The notes: generated by a model from the letters alone, not told the origin. DNA of 27,939 bases from CAMNAO01 sp045605145 (GCA_045605145.1 JAZUPH010000007.1:1-27939), one strand, 5' to 3'; positions 15,999 through 24,173 are shown, numbered from the stretch's first letter. Program-made: numbers and translations.

Positions 15999-16730
15999 TC
16001 ACTGCTCGTCACCGAGCTTGTCAAGCGCCTTTATCACCCTGTCCGCTTTGTAGTTATAGGCGCTCTTAACATAGCTCATAAGGTCACTGTTCTGCTCGTC
16101 AAGCTCGTCTGTTGTGACATCGCCGATGACCTCTCCCCTTCTGATGAGTATGGCGCGGCCGATAAAGTTGGACACCTCCTCAATTAGATGGGTGGAGATT
16201 ATGACGGTTTCATCCGGGCCGAGTATGCCCAGAAGAACCTTGTAAAAATCTTCCCTGTTGAAGATGTCATTTCCGGCAAAGGGCTCATCCATGAGAATGT
16301 AATCCGCGCCCTGGCTGAGGGCAAGGATGACCTCAAACTGATTTTTCTGTCCGGTGGAAAAGCTGCGGATATTCCTGTGTGGCGGCAGGGCAAAAAAGTC
16401 CATAAGTGTGTCGAAGCGTTTCTCACTGAATTTGGGAAAATGCAGTTTATAGAACTCTTTATGTGCCTTTGCGGTGAGGTCCGGAAAAAAGGAATGTTCA
16501 CTTGTAGCGAAGGAAATGCGGGCAATATTCTTGTGGTTTATGGCAGCATCGTCAAGGCTTATCGTCCCGCTGTAGCTGTAAAGGCCGAGAATACACTTCA
16601 TAAGTGTGGTCTTGCCCGCGCCATTTTCACCGAAAAGGCCGATTATCTGCCCCTGCGGGATTGTGAGGGATAGTTTATTAAGCGCCGTCACTCCGGCAAA
16701 GTGCTTTGTAAGTCCTTTGATCTCGATCAT
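15999..16730 (-). CDS. ABC transporter ATP-binding protein, YtrB-like
   Basis: A 243-aa ATPase subunit. Walker A GENGAGKTT is at 34-42, a variant signature FSTGQKNQ at 124-131 (family usual LSGGQ), Walker B YILMDEP at 144-150 and the switch histidine in ISTHL at 178-182. The FSTG-type signature and short size fit the ATPases partnered with YtrA-type GntR regulators. The start at 16730 has GGAGG 8 bases upstream; the open frame runs to 16802 inside the preceding gene without support. It probably energises the two membrane proteins encoded just upstream. The substrate is unknown; relatives are linked to cell-wall antibiotic response or acetoin-related growth. Confidence 0.92.
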   Translation of the reverse strand: MIEIKGLTKHFAGVTALNKLSLTIPQGQIIGLFGENGAGKTTLMKCILGLYSYSGTISLDDAAINHKNIARISFATSEHSFFPDLTAKAHKEFYKLHFPKFSEKRFDTLMDFFALPPHRNIRSFSTGQKNQFEVILALSQGADYILMDEPFAGNDIFNREDFYKVLLGILGPDETVIISTHLIEEVSNFIGRAILIRRGEVIGDVTTDELDEQNSDLMSYVKSAYNYKADRVIKALDKLGDEQ

Positions 16731-16734
16731 AATG

Positions 16735-17292
16735 TCAACCTCCGAATATTGAAGCAACAAATCGCTCCCACTGACCGGGTACAAGACACACGGGTGGAAC
16801 ATTGGCCATATACGCCCAATAGTAAAGAAGTGTGAGAATGAATGCTGTTATCAGCATCACCGCCGCGATTGCAAGGGGCATGGATACACAGCGCTTTAGC
16901 AGCTCAAACCGCTGCGGAAGGCGGCGCATGGTGTAGATACTCTTGCTGCCAAGATAGTGATAGCACAGGTGAAGCGCAGAAAGCCCAACTGCCAGTACGA
17001 TGCTGAAATTCAGCATTGCCATTTTGCCGCGGATGATCTGTGAAAAGTCCTCCATCATTGCACCGGACAAAACGCGCCTGATGCCGTCATAGTAATACAG
17101 GTCATTTATAGCATTGCCCAGGTCCACGAAGAACCACAGACTCACCAGCACTGCAATGCACCAGTACGCCGCGGCAAACTTAAGCTCCGTCTGCCAGTTG
17201 AATCCCGGCGGCACATAATCCGGAATGGCAGACACAAAGCACTCACGAGCCTGCCGGAGGCTGCAGCGCAATCTGTCTGACAGCTTACTCAT
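16735..17292 (-). CDS. Membrane protein of the GntR-ABC operon
   Basis: A 185-aa protein with three hydrophobic helices (about residues 38-57, 92-112 and 135-160). It has a soluble N-terminal stretch and a YTMRRLPQRFELLKR segment between helices 2 and 3. The similar motif SIRRLG in the neighbouring gene suggests the two are distant relatives and form the permease pair. A ribosome site GGAGGTG precedes the ATG. It overlaps the upstream gene by 8 bases and leaves 4 bases before the ATPase, so translation is coupled. Confidence 0.85.
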   Translation of the reverse strand: MSKLSDRLRCSLRQARECFVSAIPDYVPPGFNWQTELKFAAAYWCIAVLVSLWFFVDLGNAINDLYYYDGIRRVLSGAMMEDFSQIIRGKMAMLNFSIVLAVGLSALHLCYHYLGSKSIYTMRRLPQRFELLKRCVSMPLAIAAVMLITAFILTLLYYWAYMANVPPVCLVPGQWERFVASIFGG

Positions 17293-18061
17293 CCCGCCAC
17301 CTCCAGACCTTAAAGACCGTCATAGTTAAACAGAACAGCATCACAAGCACAGTGAACATATCCATGCCCCAGTGCCCCATCTCCTGTTGGAAAACAAGAA
17401 CCGTATACGCCGCCAAAATGAAAAAGGTGAAAGTCTTCTTGCCGTGGCGCAGTCGGTAGGAGAATCCGCCGCACTCAATGGCCACAGCAAGCATCATAAA
17501 CACATTGCGAATCATGCGAGAATAATCCCGCATAGGCAGCAGGCTGTGGAGAAAGTCGTTACTGTAGAATGTTATAAGCGCGGTCTGGCTGCCGTGATAC
17601 AACTCGCCGCCAAGGTAATTAAACATGGCGCAGAAACCCAGGGCAACAGCAAGCTGGGACGCATAGAAAATTACGATGCACACCAGATACGCAAGGCTCT
17701 CACATATAAAATACAGCTTTTCGTTAATCCCAAGCCGACGGATGGAATAGGAGCTTTTGCCGCCAAGGTCAAGACTGTTGAGAACAAATACACCGCACAG
17801 TAGCAGAAACGCCGCCGCGAACACATACTGCGCGCCGCTGTCAGTGAATATATCGAAGCCGACAGACTCAGAGCGCCAGTACTGACGGGTGGAATCATCG
17901 ATCTGCTCATATGCATATAGCTTATCAATATAGGCGAAATTCGCTACAGTGGTCTTGTAGAGCAGTATGCCCTCCACAAGGCACATGACAATGATGATTA
18001 GCAGCACCCTGTAAAGTATTCTTTGCAGATTGAGCATAAATACCGAAAGCTGTTTACTCAT
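17285..18061 (-). CDS. Membrane protein (permease) of the GntR-ABC operon
   Basis: A 258-aa polytopic protein with about six hydrophobic segments (first at residues 15-33, last at about 230-250). A large extracytoplasmic loop lies between helices 1 and 2 (about 38-75). The cytoplasmic SYSIRRLGINEKLYFI resembles the coupling segment of YtrC/YtrD-like ABC-2 permeases. GGAGGTG lies about 11 bases before the ATG. It overlaps the regulator's stop by 8 bases and the next gene by 8. I infer that it is the main permease subunit. Confidence 0.85.
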   Translation of the reverse strand: MSKQLSVFMLNLQRILYRVLLIIIVMCLVEGILLYKTTVANFAYIDKLYAYEQIDDSTRQYWRSESVGFDIFTDSGAQYVFAAAFLLLCGVFVLNSLDLGGKSSYSIRRLGINEKLYFICESLAYLVCIVIFYASQLAVALGFCAMFNYLGGELYHGSQTALITFYSNDFLHSLLPMRDYSRMIRNVFMMLAVAIECGGFSYRLRHGKKTFTFFILAAYTVLVFQQEMGHWGMDMFTVLVMLFCLTMTVFKVWRWRDE

Positions 18062-18446
18062 TTGAATCTGTCACCTCCCATAATTTGTCAATCAGGCCGA
18101 GTGCCTCTTCCCTGCCCACGCCCATCTGCCTGAGCGCAGACACCATATCAGTGATGCGAATTTGGAACAGTTCCTCCCGGAGCCGTGAAATACGCGCATC
18201 CGTGACGCGCACATAGCTTTTTGCGCCCACATGAGACTCGATCAGACCCTCATCCTCAAGGTATTTATATGCCTTTTGTATCGTATTGGGATTAACACCC
18301 AAGAGGGCCGACAACACACGGCGGGAGGGCATTTCATCCCCGTCATTAACTACGCCGGATACTATCCCCTCTTTAACATACAGAACCACCTGCCGATATA
18401 TGGCAGGGCTGTCTTTTAAAACAAATCCGTCAAATCTGACCGTCAC
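18054..18446 (-). CDS. GntR-family regulator, YtrA subfamily
   Basis: A 130-aa repressor with an N-terminal winged helix-turn-helix. PAIYRQVVLYVKEGIVSG, EMPSRRVLSALLGVNPNTIQKAYKYLEDEGLIE covers the DNA-binding domain (about residues 12-70). Only a short helical tail follows, with no large effector domain, as in the YtrA group. I place the start at the GTG at 18446, which has AAAGGTG 8 bases upstream; a GTG six codons earlier (18464) lacks a ribosome site. It is the first gene of a five-gene operon and its promoter carries two matching palindromic repeats, so autorepression is likely. Confidence 0.92.
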   Translation of the reverse strand: MTVRFDGFVLKDSPAIYRQVVLYVKEGIVSGVVNDGDEMPSRRVLSALLGVNPNTIQKAYKYLEDEGLIESHVGAKSYVRVTDARISRLREELFQIRITDMVSALRQMGVGREEALGLIDKLWEVTDSNE

Positions 18447-18470
18447 TCTATCTGCACCTTTCACTCAACC

Positions 18471-18519
18471 GTATTATGCGCGTAGTACAGTTCCTAACTG
18501 TATTATACGCATAGTACAG
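18471..18519. promoter_or_regulatory. Duplicated GntR operator
   Basis: Two 20-base direct repeats (18471-18490 and 18500-18519) differ at only two positions and are spaced 29 bases start to start. Each is an imperfect palindrome, GTATTAT-RCGCR-TAGTAC in type. One covers the -10 of the operon promoter and the other the transcribed start region. This is the expected placement for autorepression. Confidence 0.75.
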
Positions 18520-18530
18520 ATCAATGTCAA
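18502..18530 (-). promoter_or_regulatory. Promoter of the GntR-ABC operon
   Basis: Read on minus: TTGACA (18530-18525), 17 bases, TATAAT (18507-18502). Both hexamers match the sigma-A consensus exactly, so the promoter should be strong unless repressed. Confidence 0.9.
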
Positions 18531-18548
18531 TACCCTCCAATGCACTGA

Positions 18549-18609
18549 TAAAAAAATAAGCCGCCCGGCTGCGGAACGCTCCATAATGAAGCGGTCACAG
18601 CCGGGCGGG
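18549..18609 (-). terminator. Terminator of the OB-fold lipoprotein gene
   Basis: An 11-bp GC-rich stem (18561-18571 with 18598-18608) encloses a 26-base loop that can itself pair (CGCTTC with GGAGCG). On minus it is followed by CTTATTTTTTT. It ends the transcript of the gene at 18628-19323. Confidence 0.92.
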
Positions 18610-18627
18610 ATTATACGTTATGTAAGA

Positions 18628-19323
18628 TCAGTCAGCGGTAGTGATACCGGTGATATGGGGGTTGGCACCCTGGTACCAGTACAGGAAAGCCTCGATATCA
18701 ACAACATCGCCCACCTGGAGGCCAGCAACGGTGGTGTAAACCTCATGGTCAACGCCGGTCAGGTAGATCTCAACGCAGAAGTCGCAGCTGACTTCGCCGT
18801 TGGAAGCGGTGACGTAGATGTCATCACCGGGCTCGCCATTCTTGTACACAATAGACTCAATGGTCATGCCCTTGAAGATTACCCGCTCATTCTGATGCTC
18901 AATCAGCTCATCAGTACCGAGAAGATCGGTAGCATCCAGAGGCTCAGCAATATACTCACCCTCGAGGAACTCGAAGGTAGCGTCCATGATCTCAATTTCG
19001 CCGTCAAAGTTGGCCTTGTAGCCAGTGACCTTGATCTTGGTGCCGGGTACGAGCTTGGCTGCATCCTCTTCAGAGCAGGCCATCTTATACATAAAGTATC
19101 CGCCTTCCTTATCCTGAGCGTAGACGGTGATCGTGTTGTCCCACCAGGATTGATGGCCCTGAACATAGCACTCAACAACGACTTCGTCATCGATAGCAGC
19201 GGCCATGTACTCCTCATGAGTCATGACGCCCTCGCCCTTGGCCTCACTGCCGGAATCAGAATTACAGGCAGCAAGTGCAAATACACAGACAAGAGCCAGA
19301 AGCATTGCGATAAATTTCTTCAT
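18628..19323 (-). CDS. OB-fold-like lipoprotein
   Basis: A 231-aa surface lipoprotein. The signal peptide ends in FALAAC, with the acylated cysteine at residue 20, then a low-complexity serine/glycine linker. The mature part looks like two OB-fold-type beta domains. The first (about 38-120) contains WWDNTITVYAQD, YKMACSEEDAAKLVPG and TKIKVTGYKA. The second (about 130-230) contains ERVIFKGM and LQVGDVVDIEAFLYW. Similar proteins are common in gut Clostridia, and their role is unknown to me. Start: GGAG 7 bases before the ATG at 19323. Monocistronic, with its own promoter and terminator. Confidence 0.85.
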   Translation of the reverse strand: MKKFIAMLLALVCVFALAACNSDSGSEAKGEGVMTHEEYMAAAIDDEVVVECYVQGHQSWWDNTITVYAQDKEGGYFMYKMACSEEDAAKLVPGTKIKVTGYKANFDGEIEIMDATFEFLEGEYIAEPLDATDLLGTDELIEHQNERVIFKGMTIESIVYKNGEPGDDIYVTASNGEVSCDFCVEIYLTGVDHEVYTTVAGLQVGDVVDIEAFLYWYQGANPHITGITTAD

Positions 19324-19366
19324 AACTAATCTCCTTTTCAAGTAATGTACCTTTAGGCACATGATA

Positions 19367-19394
19367 ATTATACACCATTTTCCAGCAAAAGCAA
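19367..19394 (-). promoter_or_regulatory. Promoter of the OB-fold lipoprotein gene
   Basis: On minus, TTGCTT (19394-19389) and a perfect TATAAT (19372-19367) are 16 bases apart. The TATAAT is preceded by GTG rather than a full extended -10. It lies in the 77-base gap after the transporter operon. Confidence 0.55.
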
Positions 19395-19400
19395 TGATAA

Positions 19401-21014
19401 TTACTTATCGGATGTTGAAATTTTCTTCTTCAGCCAGCCCAATGCAATGTACAAAATGATTAAAAACCACACAATAGCCAGCGTCCACAACAGTCCACGG
19501 GCGCCATCGGGTAATGGGCCCAGCTCTGCCCGCTCCCCACTGTTGACAGCGCCGGCCTGGTCAAGGCGGTACAGGGATGCTGTTTCCTCAAACAGGGATT
19601 CGATAAAAGCCTCGTCCACTGTTTTACCGCGGCGCACACCCTTGACCGAGCCCTCAATGAGATAGCCTGCGGCATCGCGCAGTGATGCCGAGCCGTTGAA
19701 CACGGGTGTTACGAAGGTGTTGTCGACGTTGTCCAGCAGCAGCTGTGACGCGAGGAGTTTGACCTCATAGTACATCTCGTTGTCCTCACCGATGCGGGAC
19801 AGGTAATCCAGGTACTCGGCGCTGTTCTGTGCCTTTAATGTGACGGGGACATAGCCCTCGGTACCTGAATAGGCAAGCTGCACATCGTTAGTGAGAAGAT
19901 ACTGGGCGAAAAGCCAGGAAGCCATAACCTCCTGCGGATCCTCTTTATTAAATACGCAGACAGAGGGGCCCTGTGATATCATCTGAGGGTTTTCCGGGTC
20001 AAGCTGAGGAATCATCATAACTTCCGTCTCGAAATCAACCAGATTCTCCTCAGGAATGTCCACGTGAGGCGCGTCACTGCCCATCCATGTTGCGCCGGCA
20101 GTAGAGTCGATGGCGAAGATACACTGACCTGCGTTGAGGAAATTGGCGGGGTACCCGACGATTTTGAAGGTGCAGAATGCGCCGGTTCCCGCGTGCTCCG
20201 CCGCAGTGTACAGAAGCTGTTCTGCCGTATCGTTAAAGAGCAATATCTCACCTTCATCGGTGGAGTAGTCCGCGCCGGCCTGGCGCAACCATGAGATCAT
20301 CATGTTATCCGTGGACTTGTATATAAACGGGATCATTACCTTCTGCCCGTTTATAAGGTAATTGCCATCCTCGTCCTGGGCCATGGCAGCCTCCGACACC
20401 TCCCAAACGAAGTCCCATGTCAGCACCTCGGGCAGCTCAAAGCCAAGGGCCTCAACATAGGTCTTATTCACATAGCAGGCTTCGGTAGAGCGCATATAGG
20501 GAACGGCGTAATAGTGGTCACCAAACGCACATTCGGACAGGAACTGGGGGACGATCTCCTCAACAGCGGGTGAGTCATAACGCACCTCACTGCCGCCAAG
20601 ACCGTACTGCTCGTCACTCATAAGCTCCTCCAGCGGCACAACGCTGTTTGTGCCGGTGAGATAAGTTGCGATGTGGTCGGGATATGTGATGCACACATTG
20701 GGCGTGGTATTGGTGGCGATGTTGGTAATGACATCGTTATAAATCTTCCCGTAGTCTGTGTAAAGGCGCAGGTTAACGGTGATATTTGGGTACAGCGCCT
20801 GGAAAGCGGCAATGGCGTTATGGTAGATCCCCACCTGCGTGAGATTGGAGTCGTTCTTCGCCCAGAAGGTGATCTCGTAATCGCGGGTAGTGTCAAACTC
20901 ATCCGGCAGAACAAACTCCGGCAGGGCCCTTGCGCCGTGACAGCCGGTCATAAGCGGCATGGCAGCGAAAGTGAGCGCGATGACAAAGACAATAATTCTG
21001 TGAGTGGTCTTCAT
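19401..21014 (-). CDS. Sugar-type ABC substrate-binding lipoprotein with C-terminal anchor
   Basis: A 537-aa family-1 (MalE/UgpB-like) extracellular binding protein. The lipobox LMTGC puts the acylated cysteine at residue 25. The body has the typical EITFWAKNDSNLTQ, FQALYPNITVNLR, YAVPYMRSTEACYVNK and GPSVCVFNKEDPQEVMASWLFAQYL stretches. Unusually, after the binding domain a loop leads to a hydrophobic helix (about 507-527, WTLAIVWFLIILYIALGW) and a lysine-rich end, so the protein may be held by lipid at one end and a helix at the other. The ATG overlaps the permease stop (ATGA). Last gene of the importer operon. The ligand is probably an oligosaccharide or sugar derivative; nothing nearby says which. 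Confidence 0.92.
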   Translation of the reverse strand: MKTTHRIIVFVIALTFAAMPLMTGCHGARALPEFVLPDEFDTTRDYEITFWAKNDSNLTQVGIYHNAIAAFQALYPNITVNLRLYTDYGKIYNDVITNIATNTTPNVCITYPDHIATYLTGTNSVVPLEELMSDEQYGLGGSEVRYDSPAVEEIVPQFLSECAFGDHYYAVPYMRSTEACYVNKTYVEALGFELPEVLTWDFVWEVSEAAMAQDEDGNYLINGQKVMIPFIYKSTDNMMISWLRQAGADYSTDEGEILLFNDTAEQLLYTAAEHAGTGAFCTFKIVGYPANFLNAGQCIFAIDSTAGATWMGSDAPHVDIPEENLVDFETEVMMIPQLDPENPQMISQGPSVCVFNKEDPQEVMASWLFAQYLLTNDVQLAYSGTEGYVPVTLKAQNSAEYLDYLSRIGEDNEMYYEVKLLASQLLLDNVDNTFVTPVFNGSASLRDAAGYLIEGSVKGVRRGKTVDEAFIESLFEETASLYRLDQAGAVNSGERAELGPLPDGARGLLWTLAIVWFLIILYIALGWLKKKISTSDK

Positions 21015-21886
21015 CCCTTGGTACCCCCTCTCGCGACGCCGGCCATGATCTTCCTGCGGAAAATTAGGAACAGGACGATAAGCGGCAGGGATATGACCAC
21101 CACCGCGGCCATCATGGCGGGAATGTTCTCGCGGCCGAAGCCGTTTTCACGTATCTCCTGTATCCCGTTGGATACGAGGAAATATGCCTGATCATCGGTA
21201 ATGAGTCTCGGCCAGACGTAGGAGTTCCAGCATTCGATAACCTTGAGAATGGTAATTGTGATAATCGTGGGGCGGCAGATGGGTATCATAACCTTTGTAA
21301 GATACTTAAAGTCAGATGTTCCGTCTACCTTGGCGGCGTAATACAGCTCATCGGGAATCTGCGAAAAGTTCTCTTTAAGAAGATAGATGTAGAACACCGA
21401 GGTCACCGACGGCAGTATAAGACCCATAAATGTGTTGCGAAGGTCCATATCCGTGATGGTGACAAAGTTGGTTATGATGACAAGCTCATTGGGTATCATC
21501 ATAAGCGCAAGGAACAGTGTAAAAACCAGATCCTTACCGCGGAAATTAAGGCGTGAGAAGGCGAAGGCCGCCAATACGGTGACCACAAGCATAATCGCCG
21601 TGGTTGCGAGGGTGAATATTATTGTGTTTACAAAATAATCTGCCAGCGGGACGGCTGTAAACGCCTCAGCATAGTTTTCAAAGGTGGGTGAAAGAGTATA
21701 AAGCTGTGGAATAAACTCCGCGTTGTAGGAGCTGTAGCTCTTAAATGAGGTAAGCAGCATCCAGTAAAAGGGGAATATGACCAGAATCGCCCACAGTGTC
21801 AGCAGCGCATACACGACTGTACTGCCAACCCGTCTGCGGATGGCGGCTGAGCGTTCAATCCTTTCAAAATCGGTATTATGATTCAT
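21011..21886 (-). CDS. Carbohydrate ABC permease, MalG/UgpE type
   Basis: A 291-aa inner-membrane subunit with six helices. The coupling EAA-type loop reads ELYYAAKVDGTSDFKYLTKVMIPICRPT (about 190-218), which docks on the ATPase. The start at 21886 (MNHNTD) follows GGGGGTGG with 4 bases spacing; the open frame extends to 21913 without support. It lies 13 bases after the first permease and overlaps the binding-protein gene by 4 bases. Confidence 0.94.
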   Translation of the reverse strand: MNHNTDFERIERSAAIRRRVGSTVVYALLTLWAILVIFPFYWMLLTSFKSYSSYNAEFIPQLYTLSPTFENYAEAFTAVPLADYFVNTIIFTLATTAIMLVVTVLAAFAFSRLNFRGKDLVFTLFLALMMIPNELVIITNFVTITDMDLRNTFMGLILPSVTSVFYIYLLKENFSQIPDELYYAAKVDGTSDFKYLTKVMIPICRPTIITITILKVIECWNSYVWPRLITDDQAYFLVSNGIQEIRENGFGRENIPAMMAAVVVISLPLIVLFLIFRRKIMAGVARGGTKG

Positions 21887-21899
21887 GTGTCCACCCCCA

Positions 21900-22790
21900 T
21901 TAATAGTGAACATGCTTCCGGCTTACCAACAGGTTGATGCAGGTGATGGTAAGCACGATGGCAAAGAGGATGATCGCCGCTGCAGACGCATACGAGGGGT
22001 AGCCGCCGCTGTTGCCGTATAGCATATCATAGATATATCCCACAATTGTATTCATTTCGGCAGCGTTCAGGTTGGTGCCGAAAAGGGCAACGGCGTCCGA
22101 GTAGGCCTTAAATGCGCCGATAAATCCGGTGATGATAAGATAGAACATGGTGGGTGAGATCATCGGCAGGGTGATCTTTGTGAAAATACGGAATTTTGAC
22201 GCACCGTCAACCTTTGCAGCATTATAATAGCTTTCATTCACAGAGGCCAGGGCGCCGGTAAGCACAAGGATTTTGAACGGCAGTACTACCCACACGGTAT
22301 AGAAGCACAGCACGAACATCTTCGCCCAGTAGGGGCCGTCGATGAAGTCAACCGCACTGCCGCCAAAAAAGCCGATAATAAGGTTGGCAAGTCCGTCGGT
22401 ATAAGGCGTCTGTTTAAAAAGGATCATAAACACGAGGCCGACCGCCAGTGTGTTGGTGACATAAGGGAGGAAATATATTGTCTGATACAGTTCACGCAGC
22501 TTTTTGATTGAGCTCAGACCCAGCGACACCAGAAGCGCAAGCCCGGTGGACACGGGTACCGTAATCATAACAAGAATAAAAGTGTTTTTAGGCGCCTGCA
22601 GGAAGTAGGGGTCGCGCAGGACATATTTGTAATTGTATGTGCCAACGCCGAAGAAGGTCTGAGCCGCGGAGTTGTACCCCTCCTCAAATGAGTAGATGAA
22701 TACATCCACAAGAGGGTACACCATAAACACGCCCAGAAACAATATTGCGGGCAGCAGGTATAACCAGGCCTTAAGATTTCTGTTTTCCAT
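21900..22790 (-). CDS. Carbohydrate ABC permease, MalF/UgpA type
   Basis: A 296-aa membrane subunit with six helices, the first at about residues 9-30 (AWLYLLPAILFLGVFMVYPL, typical of the family). The EAA-type loop is ESYYNAAKVDGASKFRIFTKITLPMISPT (about 190-220). GGAGAGG lies 5 bases before the ATG. The gene begins 14 bases after the ATPase stop. It pairs with the MalG-type permease to form the channel. It lacks the large extra loop of E. coli MalF, as is usual in this subfamily. Confidence 0.94.
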   Translation of the reverse strand: MENRNLKAWLYLLPAILFLGVFMVYPLVDVFIYSFEEGYNSAAQTFFGVGTYNYKYVLRDPYFLQAPKNTFILVMITVPVSTGLALLVSLGLSSIKKLRELYQTIYFLPYVTNTLAVGLVFMILFKQTPYTDGLANLIIGFFGGSAVDFIDGPYWAKMFVLCFYTVWVVLPFKILVLTGALASVNESYYNAAKVDGASKFRIFTKITLPMISPTMFYLIITGFIGAFKAYSDAVALFGTNLNAAEMNTIVGYIYDMLYGNSGGYPSYASAAAIILFAIVLTITCINLLVSRKHVHY

Positions 22791-22804
22791 ATACGCCTCT
22801 CCTG

Positions 22805-23908
22805 TCAGTTATGGGCGAAATAGATGCGCTCTTCATTTTCCTTGCTGAACAGATGCACCTTCTGCGGTTTAAGGGCAAACACTACGGACGATGTCCTGAT
22901 ATCCACCTTGTTTTCGGAGCTGATGATCGCGCGGATATCGGCGGTTTCACAGGCGGGATGGGAGCATACTACGCTTATATCGCGGCCCATAACCTCCACC
23001 CTGCCCAGCTTGCAGGTGAAGGTGCCATTGTCGTCAAGGACAAATCCCTCGGGGCGGATACCAACATAGACCTCCTGATCGTCCACACCCGGTACTGCCA
23101 GGACAGCTTCCTCTCCGATGTAGAGCTTCTCCCCGCTTACCTTTCCGTCAAACACATTGATGGCGGGTGTACCGAGGAACTTTGCAACGAACAGGTTAAT
23201 GGGATCATCATAGATCTCCTGCGGCTTGTCCATCTGCTGGAGGCTGCCGTCCTTCATGACGACGATGAAGTCGGAGATGCTCATAGCCTCCTCCTGGTCG
23301 TGGGTGACAAAGACGGTGGTTATGCCTGTTTCATTCTGAATGCGGCGGATCTCCTCCCTCGTCTGCAGGCGAAGACGCGCGTCAAGGTTGGACAGCGGCT
23401 CATCCAGAAGAAGAATGCGGGGCATCTTTACCAGTGCGCGGGCAATGGCAACGCGCTGCTGCTGTCCGCCGGAAAGCTCACTGGGCTTTCTGTCCATGAG
23501 CCCGTCGATCTGCACCAGTTTGGCGGCCTCAAGCGCCCGCTCCGCCATGACCTCTTTGCTGAGTTTAGCCTCACCTTTAAGATTCTGCAGGGGGAACATG
23601 ATGTTCTGTCTGACAGTCATGTGGGGATAGAGGGCATAGTTCTGGAACACGAGACCTACTCCCCTGTTCTGGGCAGGCAGATTGGTGACGTCATCGTCGC
23701 CGAAGTAAATCTTGCCCGACGTGGGCTGGAGAAGGCCGCTGAGCATATTGAGCATGGTGCTCTTGCCGCATCCGGACGGGCCAAGCAGGCCGATAAGCTT
23801 CCCGTCTGGGATTTCAAAGGTAAAGTCGTTGACAGCAATTACCTCATCACGGGAGCCTTTGGTGCGGCTGGGAAACTTCTTTGTCAGATTCTCAAGTACA
23901 ACTTTCAT
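22805..23908 (-). CDS. Carbohydrate ABC importer ATPase, UgpC/MsmX type
   Basis: A 367-aa ATPase with Walker A GPSGCGKST (43-51), signature LSGGQQQR (145-152), Walker B ILLLDEP (165-171), the D-loop SNLDARL (173-179) and the switch histidine at 203 (VTHDQEEAM). A TOBE-type C-terminal domain (about 240-350) is present, with the family VGIRPEGF motif. MalK-like proteins of this length power sugar importers and can serve several of them. AAAGGA lies 5 bases before the ATG. It is the first gene of the operon, which is unusual, as the binding protein is more often first. Confidence 0.95.
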   Translation of the reverse strand: MKVVLENLTKKFPSRTKGSRDEVIAVNDFTFEIPDGKLIGLLGPSGCGKSTMLNMLSGLLQPTSGKIYFGDDDVTNLPAQNRGVGLVFQNYALYPHMTVRQNIMFPLQNLKGEAKLSKEVMAERALEAAKLVQIDGLMDRKPSELSGGQQQRVAIARALVKMPRILLLDEPLSNLDARLRLQTREEIRRIQNETGITTVFVTHDQEEAMSISDFIVVMKDGSLQQMDKPQEIYDDPINLFVAKFLGTPAINVFDGKVSGEKLYIGEEAVLAVPGVDDQEVYVGIRPEGFVLDDNGTFTCKLGRVEVMGRDISVVCSHPACETADIRAIISSENKVDIRTSSVVFALKPQKVHLFSKENEERIYFAHN

Positions 23909-24040
23909 GCCGATCCTTTCGCGTAGCCCAATGCGCAGATGCGCAAACGGGTACTTACAAATGATGTGGGTTGATGCCCATTCTTTCGCAGATTAAAACA
24001 CTGATGACAGCATTATATTCCCAATCTCCGCCGTTTTCAA
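23909..24040 (-). promoter_or_regulatory. Promoter and leader of the sugar importer operon
   Basis: On minus, TTGAAA (24040-24035) and TATAAT (24017-24012) are 17 bases apart, a strong promoter. About 97 bases of leader follow. They contain the near-palindrome TGCGCA-GA-TGCGCA (23932-23945 on plus), a possible regulator site. No terminator or riboswitch fold is evident. Confidence 0.75.
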
Positions 24041-24095
24041 GATGCTTTGATACTATAGCTTTGCAGTTGTACAGTTTAAATTGGGACAATACAAT

Positions 24096-24124
24096 TTGAC
24101 ACATATTCGGGCGGATATTATAAT
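24096..24124 (+). promoter_or_regulatory. Promoter of the RNA methyltransferase gene
   Basis: TTGACA (24096-24101), 17 bases, TATAAT (24119-24124): both hexamers match consensus. The start point would lie about 40 bases before the ATG at 24174. Confidence 0.9.
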
Positions 24125-24173
24125 ACTTTTGCGGCTGAAGTGCCCAGAACGCATATCGCAAACGGAGAATGAT

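Noticed and set aside
22811..23926. A 371-codon plus-strand open frame opposite the importer ATPase
   Set aside because: The minus strand has all ABC ATPase motifs; the plus frame shows no family features and is a shadow of biased codon use.
23955..23981. Possible leader peptide (MGINPHHL) in the importer operon leader on minus
   Set aside because: The ribosome site is weak and there is no attenuator hairpin pair after it, so it is likely a chance frame.
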